Shown here piece by piece: positions 1-13,727 of a stretch of DNA of 64,000 nt. The DNA is from Monocercomonoides exilis (Eukaryota > Preaxostyla > Oxymonadida > Polymastigidae). The stretch spans positions 355,001 to 419,000 of the forward strand of contig LSRY02000054.1 in assembly GCA_001643675.2 (NCBI GenBank), read 5' to 3'. Position 1 is the first letter of the stretch; each line of letters starts with the position of its first letter. A program made the position numbers and the translations under genes. The notes under the pieces were generated by a model that saw nothing but the letters and a program-made list of their open reading frames with translations, did no database searches and was not told the DNA's origin.

Positions 1-1
1 A

Positions 2-67
2 AAAGATGAAAAGAAGCCAAGGACTCCATTACGCGAAGACATACCATCTAGTATGAGAAATTTTTGA
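2..67 (+). CDS. Possible C-terminal end of a gene cut by the left edge
   Basis: An open frame enters from the left edge and ends at TGA (65-67) after 21 codons. The residues are mostly charged and polar (Lys, Arg, Glu, Pro), ending in SMRNF. The product cannot be identified from so little. The stretch is a little richer in G and C than the AT-rich DNA that follows, which supports coding, but an open frame this short can occur by chance. Confidence 0.35.
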   Translation, partial: KDEKKPRTPLREDIPSSMRNF

Positions 68-403
68 TTCAATCGCCTTTCTTTTCTTTATATTTGTTTT
101 TAGAATTAAAACTTGAAAAGATGGTGGCTGAGATAATGAAAAATAGAAGAACGGAAAAGGGACAAAAACAAAAATCAACAGGAAAAGGAAAACGAAAATA
201 ATTCACTTCATTTTTGTAAAAATGATTATTGAAAGACTTTCTCATGAGTGAAATATTTGTTTTTCAGAAGTTGTATCAAAAAAATCAAAATGCCTAAATT
301 TTATTATTTTAAATACTTTCAAACAAGGAAACAACAAGAATTCTCATCATATTTTTTGACAAATCATTCAAAAATAATTGTGCTTATCAAAAGTGAAAAA
401 GGG

Positions 404-408
404 AAAAA
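404..408 (-). terminator. Pol III T-run terminator of tRNA-Gly
   Basis: A run of five T on the minus strand begins three bases after the tRNA discriminator base, the expected position for RNA polymerase III termination. Confidence 0.7.
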
Positions 409-410
409 CT

Positions 411-481
411 TGCAGTAACCGGGACTCGAACCCGGGTCGCAACGATGGCAACGTTGCATTCTACCCCTAGACCATTACTGC
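411..481 (-). tRNA. tRNA-Gly (anticodon GCC)
   Basis: On the minus strand the acceptor stem GCAGTAA pairs with TTACTGC. The anticodon stem CAACG/CGTTG closes a seven-base loop TTGCCAT with anticodon GCC, and the T arm CCGGG-TTCGAGT-CCCGG is canonical. Position 411 supplies the discriminator A, and there is no intron. Five T residues on the minus strand directly downstream (408-404) are a typical RNA polymerase III terminator. Confidence 0.96.
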
Positions 482-895
482 TTGTTGAAAAGAAGGTTCT
501 TTTGCTTCATAGCTGTTAGTAATGTTTATCATAAAAAATTTTTGTAAGGAAATACTTTTTATTGAGAACTTCACATTTCCAAACTAATATTTAGAAACTG
601 TCCTGAGATATTTGAGTATGTGTTTAAATTGCAATGAATCACTTTTTATTCAAGATGTATTTTTTGTGTTTAATTTTTCTTAAAATATTTGTTTTGATGA
701 GATAAAATAATTATTCAAATATTCTTCCTCTCAAAATTAAAAAAGTAAAAATACTCATAAATATTTTTTTAATAAATGAAATTTTTGATACAAGCAAAAT
801 CGGGCATTATCACATTATAATAAATGAAACTTTAATGTGATCGTTTCCGGTTTATGCTTTGTACCAAAAAATTTTTTATTCGTTCCGTAAAATAA

Positions 896-2882
<1,987 letters not shown>

Positions 2883-2944
2883 TGAAAAAACTTAAACAAG
2901 ATTACTTTATGGTTGTCTTTCCCATAAATAAAAGGCAAAAAACA
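2883..2944. promoter_or_regulatory. 62-base divergent (bidirectional) promoter region
   Basis: Only 62 bases separate the ATG of the FKBP gene (2882, minus) from the preferred ATG of the small basic protein gene (2945, plus). Both 5' untranslated regions and any core promoter must fit here or overlap coding sequence. It contains an A/T-rich CATAAATAAAAGG segment that could act as a TATA-like element for the plus-strand gene. The promoter role is inferred from position. Confidence 0.5.
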
Positions 2945-3557
2945 ATGGGAAAACGATTGGGATGTAAGGGCAATGTCCACAACAAAAGAGAGAGAGCCAA
3001 CCATAGAATTGCAGTTGAAAAAGAACGTCCTGTATGTTATTTATTGTATATGTTTTGGATCTTAACTGTTTTCGTTTTATCATCTTTTTTTCATTTTAAA
3101 TTACGGTGATTCTATTAGAAAGTTTTAGCTGACTACGAGGAAAGATACAAGCTGTTAATGGCTGATCTTAGACTTCAAAATAGAAGAAAAGCTGCTGATG
3201 CAAAGAAGGCTGAAGAAATAAGAAAGCAGAAAGGAATTGAAACCCCAAAAGAAAAAGAAACAAAAAATGAGCAACAAAAATCAAAGCCTAAAAAGAAAAT
3301 GAGTTTGTTCTTATCATTTTGTGTTTTATCAGTTTGTTGAGCATGTTCCAATTTTAGGTGAATCTCGAAAAAAGAAAATTGAGCTAAGCAGGCGTCCTGA
3401 CATTCGAAAAAAAATACAGGTTTGTAAAATATAAAAATGGAAGGTCAAGTGTTTTTTTAACTTTAATTTAATAAACTTACAAATCCATTTTTAGAGACGT
3501 ATCAAAAGGAACAGAAAGCCAAAGCATAAAAAACGTCATATTGCTGCTGTTGTCTGA
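2945..3557 (+). CDS. Small basic Lys/Arg-rich protein, possibly nucleolar (4 exons)
   Basis: Exons 2945-3031, 3119-3302, 3358-3419 and 3495-3557 join in frame, with donors GTATGT, GTTTGT and GTTTGT and good AG acceptors, to a protein of about 131 residues beginning MGKRLGCKGNVHNKRERANH and ending KKRHIAAVV. It is rich in Lys, Arg and Glu, with helical, charge-patterned middle sequence and a very basic tail. The composition and the MGK-R start resemble small ribosome-biogenesis proteins such as the LLPH/YBL028C group, but I cannot assign a family. An in-frame ATG at 2909 could add 12 residues. It is divergent from a nucleolar FKBP gene, which fits a shared nucleolar role (inference). Confidence 0.72.
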
Positions 3558-3737
3558 AAAACATCATTTCGCTATTTTAAATGCGTCTATTTGCTTTGTA
3601 ATTACAATGCTTTATTTTTTGGTTATTAAATGACAATGTTCAATGTTTTCAATTGATTAATTGATTGTTGCTTATCATTTCACATATTTTAAAAGATATA
3701 GCAGATTATAAATTTTTCTTAAAAATAAAAGGATATA
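3558..3737. other. Intergenic, 3' flank
   Basis: AT-rich sequence between the small basic protein gene and the MITE. I see no gene in it. Confidence 0.6.
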
Positions 3738-4166
3738 CAGTGAAGCTCGGTTATAATCACCTCGGTTGTAATCAAGACCGCGAATAATCACAATTTTTCG
3801 TGCATCGATAAATTTTGCATTTTTCCTTATGTAATTTCATCGGATATAATCACACTAAAATCGTGAATAATCACAAAATTTGAAAATTTATGGGTATTTT
3901 TCTGTTTATTTCGAAATTTTTGAAAAAATGAAAGTTGTTTTTTTCTGCTTTATAATGAACAAAAATTTTCATTAAAACATTAAAAATTGAAAAATCGATT
4001 CAAATGTGTGGATTTAAATAAATATTGAAAATTTTCTTTTTTAATCTTCAAAAAAATTTTTTCTGAAAAACTTTTCAATGAAAAAGATGGTTCGGTTGTA
4101 ATCAAGTTCGGTTATAATCACAAAAAATCATGCAAAATGGATTGTGATTATAACCGAGCTTGACTG
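3738..4166. mobile_element. Non-autonomous Tc1/mariner-pogo-type MITE with TA duplication
   Basis: The ends CAGTGAAGCTCGGTTATAA and its reverse complement (TTATAACCGAGCTTGACTG) form terminal inverted repeats of about 24 bp with one mismatch, and each end is flanked by TA (3736-3737 and 4167-4168). The 429-bp interior has no open frame. It contains further copies of the CTCGGTTGTAATCA and TAATCACAA motifs near both ends, which look like subterminal binding sites. CAGT termini with a TA target are typical of pogo/Tigger elements of the Tc1/mariner superfamily. Confidence 0.85.
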
Positions 4167-4383
4167 TACTTCAAAAGTATAAAGTTTTGTTAGGTTTTGA
4201 AAATGAACATAAACGTCAAACATGCATAATTATTTTTATGTAGCATAAAATATTATGAAAAACATCAGAGTATACTAAATTCTGAAGTTCTTGTTTCGAA
4301 AAAAGATTGATTATCCAGCATTTCAAAATTTGCATTTTCATTTATTAACATCAAATTTTCGAAATTATAATACTTCAAAAATT

Positions 4384-4389
4384 AAAAAA
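4384..4389 (-). terminator. Pol III T-run terminator of tRNA-Ala
   Basis: Six consecutive T on the minus strand begin two bases after the tRNA, as expected for RNA polymerase III. Confidence 0.7.
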
Positions 4390-4390
4390 T

Positions 4391-4463
4391 TGGAGATGCC
4401 GGGCTTTGATCCCAGTGCCTCTCGCATGCTAAGCGAACGATCTACCAATTGATCTACATCCCC
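4391..4463 (-). tRNA. tRNA-Ala (anticodon AGC)
   Basis: On the minus strand the acceptor GGGGATG pairs with CATCTCC (one G-T). The D arm GATC-AATTGGTA-GATC is intact, the anticodon stem TTCGC/GCGAG holds the loop TTAGCAT with anticodon AGC, and the T stem is CTGGG/CCCGG. The discriminator A comes from 4391. Six T on the minus strand (4389-4384) directly follow as a Pol III terminator. There is no intron. Confidence 0.96.
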
Positions 4464-4742
4464 AGGTTGTGAAACAAATCTATTTTAAAAATATTAGTAA
4501 ATTATTTTTTAGAGAAAAAAAAAAAAAATTTCAGTCAAATTTCTGAAAAATGGTTTTATTTTTATTTCATTTATGTTAATTATTTTGTGATCCTTTTTTA
4601 GAAATTATGATTAATATTAAAGTGATATTTTGTTGTACTTTATGAATCCATAATTTGTCTTTCATATATTACAATTTGTGAATTCACTTCGAATTATGAT
4701 TAATGAACAAAAAAGTTTTTTTTTTTATTTTTTTTTATTTTT

Positions 4743-4775
<33 letters not shown>

Positions 4776-6266
4776 AGACAAAGAAATAAGAATGTTGAAA
4801 TAAGGAATATTGAATTGAATGAATTTCTGTGTTTTGAACACTTCAGTGTTAGAACCAAATCCACAATCCTCATTTATTAATTTTTAGATTATTTAAATTT
4901 CACTTTTGTCCGATAAAAAATGTGAAAAAAAATGATATTTTTTCATTTAATGAAAACACAATGGCAGATGTTCCTTGAACTTCTTAAGGACATAAATTTG
5001 GTCTTCATTTCAAATTTCCATTTAAAAGTTTTTGAAACAATGCGGTTATCTTATAACCTTTGAAAGCTGCAATCTCTACAATTATTAATTTTTTTGAAAA
5101 CATGTGATGTGTGAGTTTCTTCGAAACCTTATAAAGTTTCAACAGTTGTAAAGAGATATAAGAAAAAGAAAAGGTTAAATTAGATTATTATTGAATAAGT
5201 TTTGCGAACGATCAGTAAGATGCTATGATCGAAGGTCATGCCAAAAAAATGAATAAAACATTTTAACAAAATTTTATTTTTCGAATTCATAAAACTTTCA
5301 CAATTATGCACACACAGATAAATGTTTTGATTTCTGAAATAATCACACATTCAAAAAGAAAACACATTTTGTTAAAAAAACCACTATGTGTGGAATTGAA
5401 CGATTTGAATAAAAAAACATGAAGCTTCGGACATGTTTTTATATTTGTGTCGCTCTTTATGAAAACTCACATATTTGTAATTGTCAGGATAATTAAAAAT
5501 CATATTAATTGAATTTTTTTGATTTAATAAGTTAAATCATTTTTTAATAAAACTCATTTTCCGTATTATATTCAAGTTTTATTTATGTTTTTTCTGAGTT
5601 ATTTGAGTGAAAAAAAGCTGAAATTGATTTTTAAAAAATTTGATTATAAATCCAGCATGTGTGTGATTATTTTTGAAATCATAACTTTTTTCGGTGTAAT
5701 TATTATTTTGAAAATTCATTATCATTTGCTGAATATTTGTCATTTAAAGATTAAATGCTTATCATTCGTTTCAAAAGCCAAAGTTCGACTTGAAAAAAAT
5801 AGAAGATGTGTCATTAAAAAAATCTGTAACTTTTCAGGGTCCATTCTTGAATATTCCTTTCAAATGTACAATCCGAAATTTTTGACAGAAAAAATATGAT
5901 TTCGAAAATAATCACTCATGAAAATGAAACTTGTTTTTCTTTAAGAAAGTTCCTTTTATTTCAATTTATTTTTCATGAAAAGCTAATATTTATAATTAAA
6001 ACCAATGCTGTTTATTTATGAATATGCCTTGTTATGTTCACAAAATTAAATAAGAAACATTTTTCCTTCTTTGTTCAAAGAAAAAAATTTTCTGAATGAA
6101 TGTCATTATTTCAATAGATCAAATGAAGATTAACTGTCTGAGATAAATTTTATTAAAAATAGAATATTTGAATTAATGATAACTTTTTTCTGAAAAAGCA
6201 CACGTACGAATGTTTATTGACAATGAAAAAATAATTTGATATTAATTATTTTTGATTTTCAAGAGG
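4464..6266. other. Long AT-rich intergenic stretch, no gene recognised
   Basis: About 1.8 kb of AT-rich sequence with a T-dominated run at about 4719-4773. Open frames such as 5585-5899 are Ile/Lys/Phe-rich, consist of codons expected from AT-rich DNA and resemble no family I know. I see no tRNA, splice pattern or transposon end here. Confidence 0.6.
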
Positions 6267-6627
6267 ACAAATATCGCTTTAAACACTAGACAAGATCGAT
6301 TTCATAATAACTGCATGAGGAATAATTCTGACAAATTTCCTCAAAATATATCTCATCAATACGAACTCTATTGAAATACAAAACTTTCAAGACAGCTTCA
6401 TTTGTGCTCAGAAAAAATATATTATTAAAAATTCGGAGAAAGAGGATTTTGAGTTTCTCCGAGATTTTAATAATAATTATCTCTGAGCACAAATGAGACT
6501 ATTTTGAAAGTCTTTTGTGTCACGCGAGTTTGTATTGATAAGATATATTTTGAGGAAAATTGTCAAAATTATTCCTCTTGCGGTTATTGTGACATCGATC
6601 TTTCCCGGAATTTTATGCGATATCTGT
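6267..6627. mobile_element. Fold-back (palindromic) MITE, copy 1
   Basis: The two halves are inverted copies of each other. The stretch 6293-6368 (AGATCGATTTCATAATAACT and onward) matches the reverse complement of 6525-6601 with few differences, and the centre contains GTGCTCAGA facing TCTGAGCAC. The outer ends ACAAATATCGC and GCGATATCTGT are imperfect inverted repeats. A second copy lies at 42190-42569. There is no coding capacity. I found no convincing target duplication. Confidence 0.75.
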
Positions 6628-7401
6628 ATTTCATCGATAACAACATTAATATTTATTTCCGACATTTTGACAGAAACAGATTAATATCTATGAGTGTTTA
6701 TCAATAAATCCTCAAAACGTTTTGTATCAAACAATATGTTTAACAGTGTTGAATAATAAGTTCATTTATCTCCAAAAAATGTTCACCAAATTTGAATAAA
6801 ATATTGCGATGATAAACAAAACTGAATCTTTCACTTTTCGAATTTTTTATTCGACTCAAAATTTGCAAACATTGTTCTCAATTATGCATTTTTCTGTTCT
6901 TTTTTGCATTGGAGAAGAAAACTTATTTTGATATGATTTCAGAAAAATTTTGCAACAAATCCCGGTTTTTTTCATTATTATAAATATAATACCACAAATA
7001 TCTTGCAATAAAAATCGAATAACGTTTGTGCAAATGTTTCATAAATTTGAGTTAATCTTTTAGAAATCATTGAATTTTTTTGGAGATGTTTTTTTCAATG
7101 ATATTAAGCAGTTAAAAAGAAAATTTTCTTTTTCATGGAAAAAGTTTCACAACTGCTTTTTAAACATATGTTTTAGATGAAATATCGATGAAGACGTCTT
7201 TAAAAAGCTTTTTCATTTTTCAGTATTCTTTTGTTGGATTCAATGAATATTTTTCGTCAGAAAATTTTTAATGAATTATTACGATAACAAAAATTATTAC
7301 TCACTAATAAGGTTGAGTGTTTTTACCAAACGTCATTATTTAAGATCAAATTGCATATAGACTTTGAGTATCGTTCAACAATGTTATGGTTTGGATTCAT
7401 T
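6628..7401. other. Intergenic, nothing recognised
   Basis: AT-rich DNA up to the target-site duplication of the hAT element. I see no open frame of note, repeat or RNA gene. Confidence 0.6.
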
Positions 7402-7409
7402 CTCAAAAC
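7402..7409. repeat. Left 8-bp target-site duplication (CTCAAAAC)
   Basis: CTCAAAAC directly precedes the left terminal inverted repeat of the hAT element. The identical octamer directly follows the right terminal repeat at 18058-18065. Eight-base duplications are the hAT signature. Confidence 0.88.
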
Positions 7410-7424
7410 TAAGCCTTTGCGACA

Positions 7425-7472
7425 AGGAAAAATTGAACGATGATTGTCGGTCGATTGGAAAAACCAATGTCG

Positions 7473-7503
<31 letters not shown>

Positions 7504-8224
7504 GAGACATGAAAGTTTTTATCTGTGTTGAATAATTCGATTGAACAAAAACAAATAAATAAATAACAAAAAAATTTAAGAAAAAAGTTTCAATTTTTCA
7601 AAGATCAAAAATACCATAATTATAAATAATTTTATCCTAATAATGGGTTTGATCAAAATAATTAATTGTTTAACTGATGAATCGTTAAATATAAAGTGTT
7701 GTAAGCTTCGCATTTCATAAATATTTATGGCATATATTTAATGTCTATAGTATGTTTTTTGCTTCTCGCCAATTTCATTTTGTTCTCAAAAATGATCTTT
7801 GTTAATGAACTATTATTTCACTCTCGCATTTTTCAATGCACAATCATTTCAACCTGTTTGAGAATTTTAAGAATTTGCTAATTTCATAGGTAGTGGATGA
7901 TTGAGCATAAGCTTTTAGAAATTTCACACACTTTTACGATCCTTTAAAATTTTGATTTGAATTGTGTTTTGATTATTTTCATTTTATTGTTTTTGTATAG
8001 ATTTCAATTGATTTTTTAAAATAAACGCAATTTCAAATCGATAATTGAATAAAAGTTTATTTTTTCAAAGAAAAATTTAGATTTTTAGTGTTTGAAAGTT
8101 GAGAAAATTATTAAATGTTTTAACTGTAGATTTTTCACAATAATTTTAACTCTTTCATTTGAAAAAATATCAAAGAATGAACTTTGAAATATTAACAATT
8201 TGAGAATGACACATTAAAGCAAGT
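7425..8224. other. Left interior of the hAT element, non-coding
   Basis: AT-rich sequence with a T run at about 7478-7503 and one TCGGTCGA motif near the end. I see no gene. Confidence 0.6.
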
Positions 8225-9060
8225 TCAGAAGGTTTTTGAGAAACTGAGATGCAGACATAGACCAGGAGCAGTGAAGGAAAGTCGCACGGGAGGCGTGGAA
8301 AATGAAAAAGGATATGAAAATGAAGTTTGTTTATGAGAAGCGGTTTTTGTATTCGGAATCAGAAGAGCTTCTTCTTTCTGAGAGTGGGAAAACCGAATAT
8401 ATCTTGTGGAGAGACTCAGACAAGATCCCTCAATGGATATAGGAAAAGGAGGAAGACGAAGAAACAGAAGAGGAAACGAGAAAGAGATTTCCAGAGTCAT
8501 CCGTTTCATCCACTTCAACGAGTGATTCAGATTCAACTTTTGTTCGATCGAAGAGTCTGTGCCCAACAACCTCATCAATGTCGAACTTGGTGGATGCAAT
8601 GGCATGCTCATCTACTCATGAGAAACTGATTGTGGATTTGAGGGATTCTCTGTTCATGTTGCTTCATGGAAGGAACGAGAAAAAGGAGATGGCGATTGGC
8701 ACTTTGAAGGAGAGAGAAGTGACAGCTGCTTGGGTTTTATTGGAGGTGGCGAATGAGACAATTTCACTCGTTTTGTGAGACGGAAGATCTGCTTTTATCG
8801 TTAGCTAGTCTGAGTCCTCATGTTGCGTTGTTCTCTGAGCATGCCATCACCTGCATTTATCTTTATTCAGATTGTTTTGATGATTCCGATTCGTAATCAA
8901 TCTCTTCAAGCTCCGCAATTGAAATATCTCATTTGATGTTCCGATGATGAGCGAGAGATTCGTAGATTCACTACTGCTACCATCTGTTCTTGAGGATGAG
9001 GATGACACCTTGAAGGAGTGTTTGAGGTGGAAAGTGGCAGAGCTACTGACAAATAAGAAG
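8225..9060 (+). pseudogene. Truncated cytoplasmic-tail (kinase-like) fragment of a receptor-B-type gene
   Basis: Translation in changing frames follows the tail of receptor B (47813-55598): the juxtamembrane EMSPEE region (degraded, about 8230-8290), YEKRFLYSESEELLLSESGK, DSDKIPQW, then SSMSNLVDAMACSS, RDSLFMLLHGRN, and finally LKECLRWKVAELLTNKK. It has an in-frame TAG just after DSDKIPQWI, frameshifts near 8440-8600 and 8770, and substitution of the usual KAPE motif by KVAE. The homology stops at 9060, exactly where the 320-bp inverted repeat begins; receptor B continues for about 90 more residues. It is therefore a non-functional gene fragment lying inside the hAT element. Confidence 0.85.
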
Positions 9061-9380
9061 GGCATAGGTGTAACTGTCTACCTTTTGTAATTCTGGATTT
9101 TAACAATTAATTTTGTGATGTTTCAAAAGCAAAAATTATTTAAAAACTTTTGTATGGACCGATTTTTCGCAAAAATTTTTGTTTCTCGTGAAAAAACAGT
9201 TTTTAAAAATGACCCATAAATATGAGTATTTTTTAAAAAAATAAATAAAATAAGATAATTATGAAATAAAAAGTGGATAAAAGGTCATTAATTATTACAT
9301 TGTCCTATTTCAATAATAATAATTTGAGAAATAAAACATAAAAAAAAAATAATAAATAAATTAAATTATTTTGATCAATC
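9061..9380 (+). repeat. Left 320-bp terminal inverted repeat
   Basis: Starts GGCATAGGTG immediately after the truncated kinase pseudogene and ends ATTTTGATCAATC. It is the reverse complement of 13728-14047. AT-rich, no coding frame. Confidence 0.95.
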
Positions 9381-10559
9381 ACATAATAAATTTTCATGTT
9401 TGAAAGGAATCTGTTTTTGCTTTTTTGCATGATGGATTGTGCAAATTCTGGCCAATCTTCCTTTTACTTTATGTTAAATATATTTCACATAAATGGATGA
9501 TAATAAACATTTTAATTTGCTTTAACAGACTGCGCATTTTCATTTTGAATATCAAAGATCATTCTTGTTCATTTCAGAAATGATTCAGTTTTGAAAATTC
9601 TATATACTAATTCCTCTTTTTTGTTAGTATTGCATAATATTTCTATTTTCTCTAATATTCATTTTAATTATTCAAATTTTGTTTTTTTCTTTTAATTTTT
9701 TTTTAGCATACCGTTAATTGATATTCGATTCAATTTGATATTATCAATAATTTTTTGTGTTCATATTGTGATTTCTTTTTTAAAAAACGAATGAATCTTA
9801 ATGGTTTCTCCTTTCAAAAGAACAACATAGACAAAAAAATACCGTCATTTCATATTCATTTTTCCTTATCATTTTTCATATTTTCTATCAGTTCATTGAA
9901 AAAAAGCGTGTTTTTTTAATTCACAAGCCTTTCCATTACATGCTAAACTTATTTGAGAGATCAAAAAACTACGAAAAAATTGTTTGATTAAATAATGACA
10001 AATAAATAACAGAATGAACAAAATTTCCATTACAAGAAGTTTCAAATTCTATCTCTATCTCTATCTCAATCTTTATCTCTTTCCCTATCTTTCACTTTAT
10101 CTCTTCCTCGTATTTGTGGATAGTCCAAGTCACTTCTCCTTTTTTCTCTCCCTGAATGCAAATTGCGTTCTTTCACATCAAAATCTCCATATTCACTCTG
10201 TTCTTGTCTATCGCTCTAATCTTTCGCTCCTCTCCCTTTCTTCCCTCTCTTTCATTCATCTTCATTGCTTCTTCTTCTTCTTCTTCTTCTTCTTCTTCTT
10301 CTTCTTCTTCTCTTCTTCTTCTTCTTCTTCTCAGCTCTCCTTCTCGATTCTGCCTGATGTTGAAATTAACAGAAGCTAGTGGCAAAAAATGATGGAACGG
10401 TGAAAACGAAATGGCAACTGGCTTTTCGGCTGCTCTTTCTCTTTCTCTCTCTTTCTCCCACTTCGTTCTGTTCTGATCTCTATCTCTATCTCTATCTCTA
10501 TCCCTTTCTCTTTGCTTGTCTCTTTCTCTCTTCATATTCTCAATCCTCTTCTTCTTTTC
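9381..10559. other. Non-coding 3' flank of receptor fragment C with pyrimidine microsatellites
   Basis: AT-rich DNA followed by pyrimidine-rich repeats: (TCTATC)n at about 10046-10080 and 10478-10505, and (CTT)n at 10268-10335. The open frames here (Ser/Leu/Phe strings, or Glu/Arg on the other strand) are by-products of the repeats. The region may represent decayed tail sequence of fragment C. Confidence 0.6.
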
Positions 10560-13317
10560 TCAAAATCTTTGTCTTCTTCTCATAATTGCCTTCCCTTTCC
10601 CTTTTCCTCCCTCCTTCCATCTCTCTCCCTCTCTCTCTCTCTCTGCTCTCCTCAGCAGCTCCTCTGGTAACATTTCCATCATCACTATCTCAATCAATTT
10701 CCGATCCTTCTTCACTGTGTCATTCACAATCTCCTCCAATTCTTCTGTTCTTCTCTTTTGCTTTCTCCATCGAATTGATACAACAACAAATCCTATCAGA
10801 ATAATAAAAAGAACAATTGCCATGGCAATCACAGCCCACAATAAACTTGTCAGGTTGCCTCCTTTCACAACATTGTCATCTCCACTTGTTTTGGATTCAC
10901 TCCTGTTCTTTAGGACAAATGGATCAGTTGAGGAAGGAGGTTCTGCATTCCCAAATAAAATGTGCACACTCACTTCTATTTCTTCTCCACAACTGCTTAT
11001 GAGATCTTTCTCCACACTTCTTTCAACTTGTGTTTCTGACAAGAATCCACTTAATTCAAAATCATAATGTTCAATCTCTTTCTCTTCTCCTTTCCTCTTC
11101 ACAACAGAGAATGACAGATTGCATGGAACAGGAAGCATTCCTTTGAATATCAGCTTCATTCTATCTGTTGATTCTTTTGCTTCCACACTCTCTAGAACAG
11201 GAATGAAAAACGATGAATCCCTTTCGGAAGCAATTCCTTCAAAACTGCATCCATTATTTAACATCCAAAGTAATGTGTTTCTCTCCAATCCATCTCCCCC
11301 TTTCAAACCCATCACATTCAATATTCCAGAATCTGAACAGATGATATTTCTTCTCAATGACGGATATCCTTCAATGAATGGATTGTTGTTCTCAAATCTT
11401 CCATCATTAACAGTCATTTCCCCTCCACTCATTGTTATTCCACCATCTGGCGAATTCCAGATTGTCGCATCCTTCATCATAACAGAACTCTTCACAACTT
11501 CAACAAGAGATCCGTCCCATTTGCAAATATCTTTTTCCTCATTCAAATATTGTTCATTTCTTTCCTTTGCGCTCCCATTAAAAATGCAACTGTCCATTTT
11601 CATATCCAAACAATCCTCCTCTTTCATCAATTTCCCTTTTGCTTTGTTTGAACGGATTCCACCCATTGTGCAATTTGTCACTTGCATTGTCTTTTTCATT
11701 GACAAGCAAGATATCAATGATTCTTCATTTCCTTCAACTGAAATGTTTTCTGCGTTGAAATCCTTGGTTGTTAATTGTCCACATTCATTAATATCTATCA
11801 GAGATGGTTTAATTGTTGAATTGCTAATCTCTAATGAATCTATCACTGATGGAAGAGAAGATGATAGATATATTGAAGATTTTTGAAGAATGAGATTTGA
11901 TATTGTGCATCCGTCAAGTTGTAACTCTCCTTTTGCCATGTTTATAATGTGAAATGGAATGTTTGTAAAACCTGCATTTCCATCTTCATCAGATTGTTTT
12001 GTAGTGAATGAGCAATTCATTATCTCAAGAATCCCTCCCTCTGGTGATATCAATGATTCGTGTGAAGAGATGAAATTTGAATCAAACACAAAATTTACTT
12101 TCACCAACGAGACTGTTCCGGTTGTTGTCACCAATGCCCCTCTTGTTCTTTCAATCTCTGATTTCACTTCAACTTCACACATTTCTCTGCTCTTCGAACT
12201 CAAACTCATCTCCTCCAGATTAATTTCTCTTCCAATTACACTCTCAGCGTCAACATACAATAGACTCACATATTCAGATGTCAAATGCACCATCCCATGC
12301 TCAATTGAATCACATGGAAGAGCGTTTGTTCCACATTGCCAGTCATTCGATCCATTCACGCTGCAAACAATAATTGTGTCACTCTGATGGATCGTCACAA
12401 ATCTAATCAGATCTGTGTCACCTGGATAATCGCAACTATCAATTCCATAAATTGCATTGTAACGCGTATAATGACCTTCTCGAAGATCAAACTGAAATTG
12501 TGTTTCATTGATTTGAGATGTGATGTCATAACATTCAATGAAAATATCTTTTCCAACACTTGCACCGTTGTCACTGAATTTCATTCCCACAAATGAAAAA
12601 TTCAATTCTCCTCTTTCCTTTGTTGCCAAATACACTCCTCCTCCTTTTCCTGAACTAAGGCTGCAACTGCAATGACTGATTTCCGATTCAATCATCTTTA
12701 TTGATCCAGACTTTCCAAATGCGAAGAATATCGCCCCTCCTTTTTCACTATCTTCTGCTTTGTCTTCTGTGATGTTGCTCTCATTTACAGCCAAACAAAT
12801 CTTTTTCTCACTTGCAGACTCCAAAATGCTCGCTCCATTTCCACTTCTCTTCACTCCTGAAAATGATGAATTGTCAATATTGAGACTCATTTCCTCACCC
12901 ACTTTATTTATCTTTGTTGTTGATTCAGTTCCTTTGATCAGAAGAAGACATCCTCCACTTTCATTCAACGATTCTCCTCGAACATTCACCAAATGACAAG
13001 AAACTCCAGAATCGTGAATAACAAAAATGTTGTTTCCAATATAGCACGAATCCATTGAAAAACTGTTCACTTTCACATTTCCTGATGAAAGTGAAAACAG
13101 TGTAACTGATGATTTCACATCTGAAAGCGTGACGGAGTCTAATTCAACCATCTTCCAGTTGATTTGATCAAGGAGAATCCAACCGTATTTTGCTTCCCTC
13201 CAATCACGCTCATCTCGCAGTTCTTCATATGCAATTCGCCATTTTGAGTGTTTGATTCGATCATTGATGTGATTGTTCTGCTAAAACTTGGTGGAATAAT
13301 ATTCCCAACGAACTTCA
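10560..13317 (-). pseudogene. Receptor fragment C: 5'- and 3'-truncated beta-helix surface protein
   Basis: An 863-codon frame (13151-10560) begins in mid-module. Upstream, from ATG 13317, sequence reading MKFVGNIIPPSFSRTITSM is homologous to receptor A/B modules but lies in another frame, so a frameshift sits near 13155. The ectodomain has beta-helix turns (GGAIFFAFG, GGGVYLATK) and one inter-module linker (CGTNALPC). A membrane span (LLWAVIAMAIVLFIILIGFV) and the class-B juxtamembrane motif (EEIVNDTVKKD, MMEMLPEE) follow. It then ends in Arg/Lys/Glu low complexity, with no kinase-like domain. There is no signal peptide. A product could at best be a partial protein; I judge it a pseudogene copy mobilised or trapped between the 320-bp repeats. 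Confidence 0.8.
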
Positions 13318-13727
13318 TTTCTTTTTAACCTTGTGCTATTTTTTGTACAATTTTCACTCAAATCGGATATTTAATTTAACATCTATTTAATTTCATAAGA
13401 AAATAAATGATATTTTATGTGTTTTGGAAAAAATTTTAATATAACAATGTTAATAATTAAAAAGAATGTTTCACACGATTTGTTTGTTCTTCTTTATTCA
13501 TTGTCACCATAGCTTAATAATAATATCCTTGTACTGCATGCAAATATTCATCTTAAAAATCATAAACAAAATTCATAAAAACTTGAACGATATATAGATA
13601 ACAATTCATCGCACACTTTTAAACTACATTTATATATATGATTTGTTACATGATCTCAAACGAGGGTTCAATTCTTGGCGAAAGAAAGCAAATTCTAAAT
13701 TTTTGGATATTCAAAATATAATTGTGG

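Noticed and set aside
10014-10560. Ser/Leu/Phe-rich and Glu/Arg-rich frames
   Set aside because: Products of CTT and TCTATC microsatellites on both strands.
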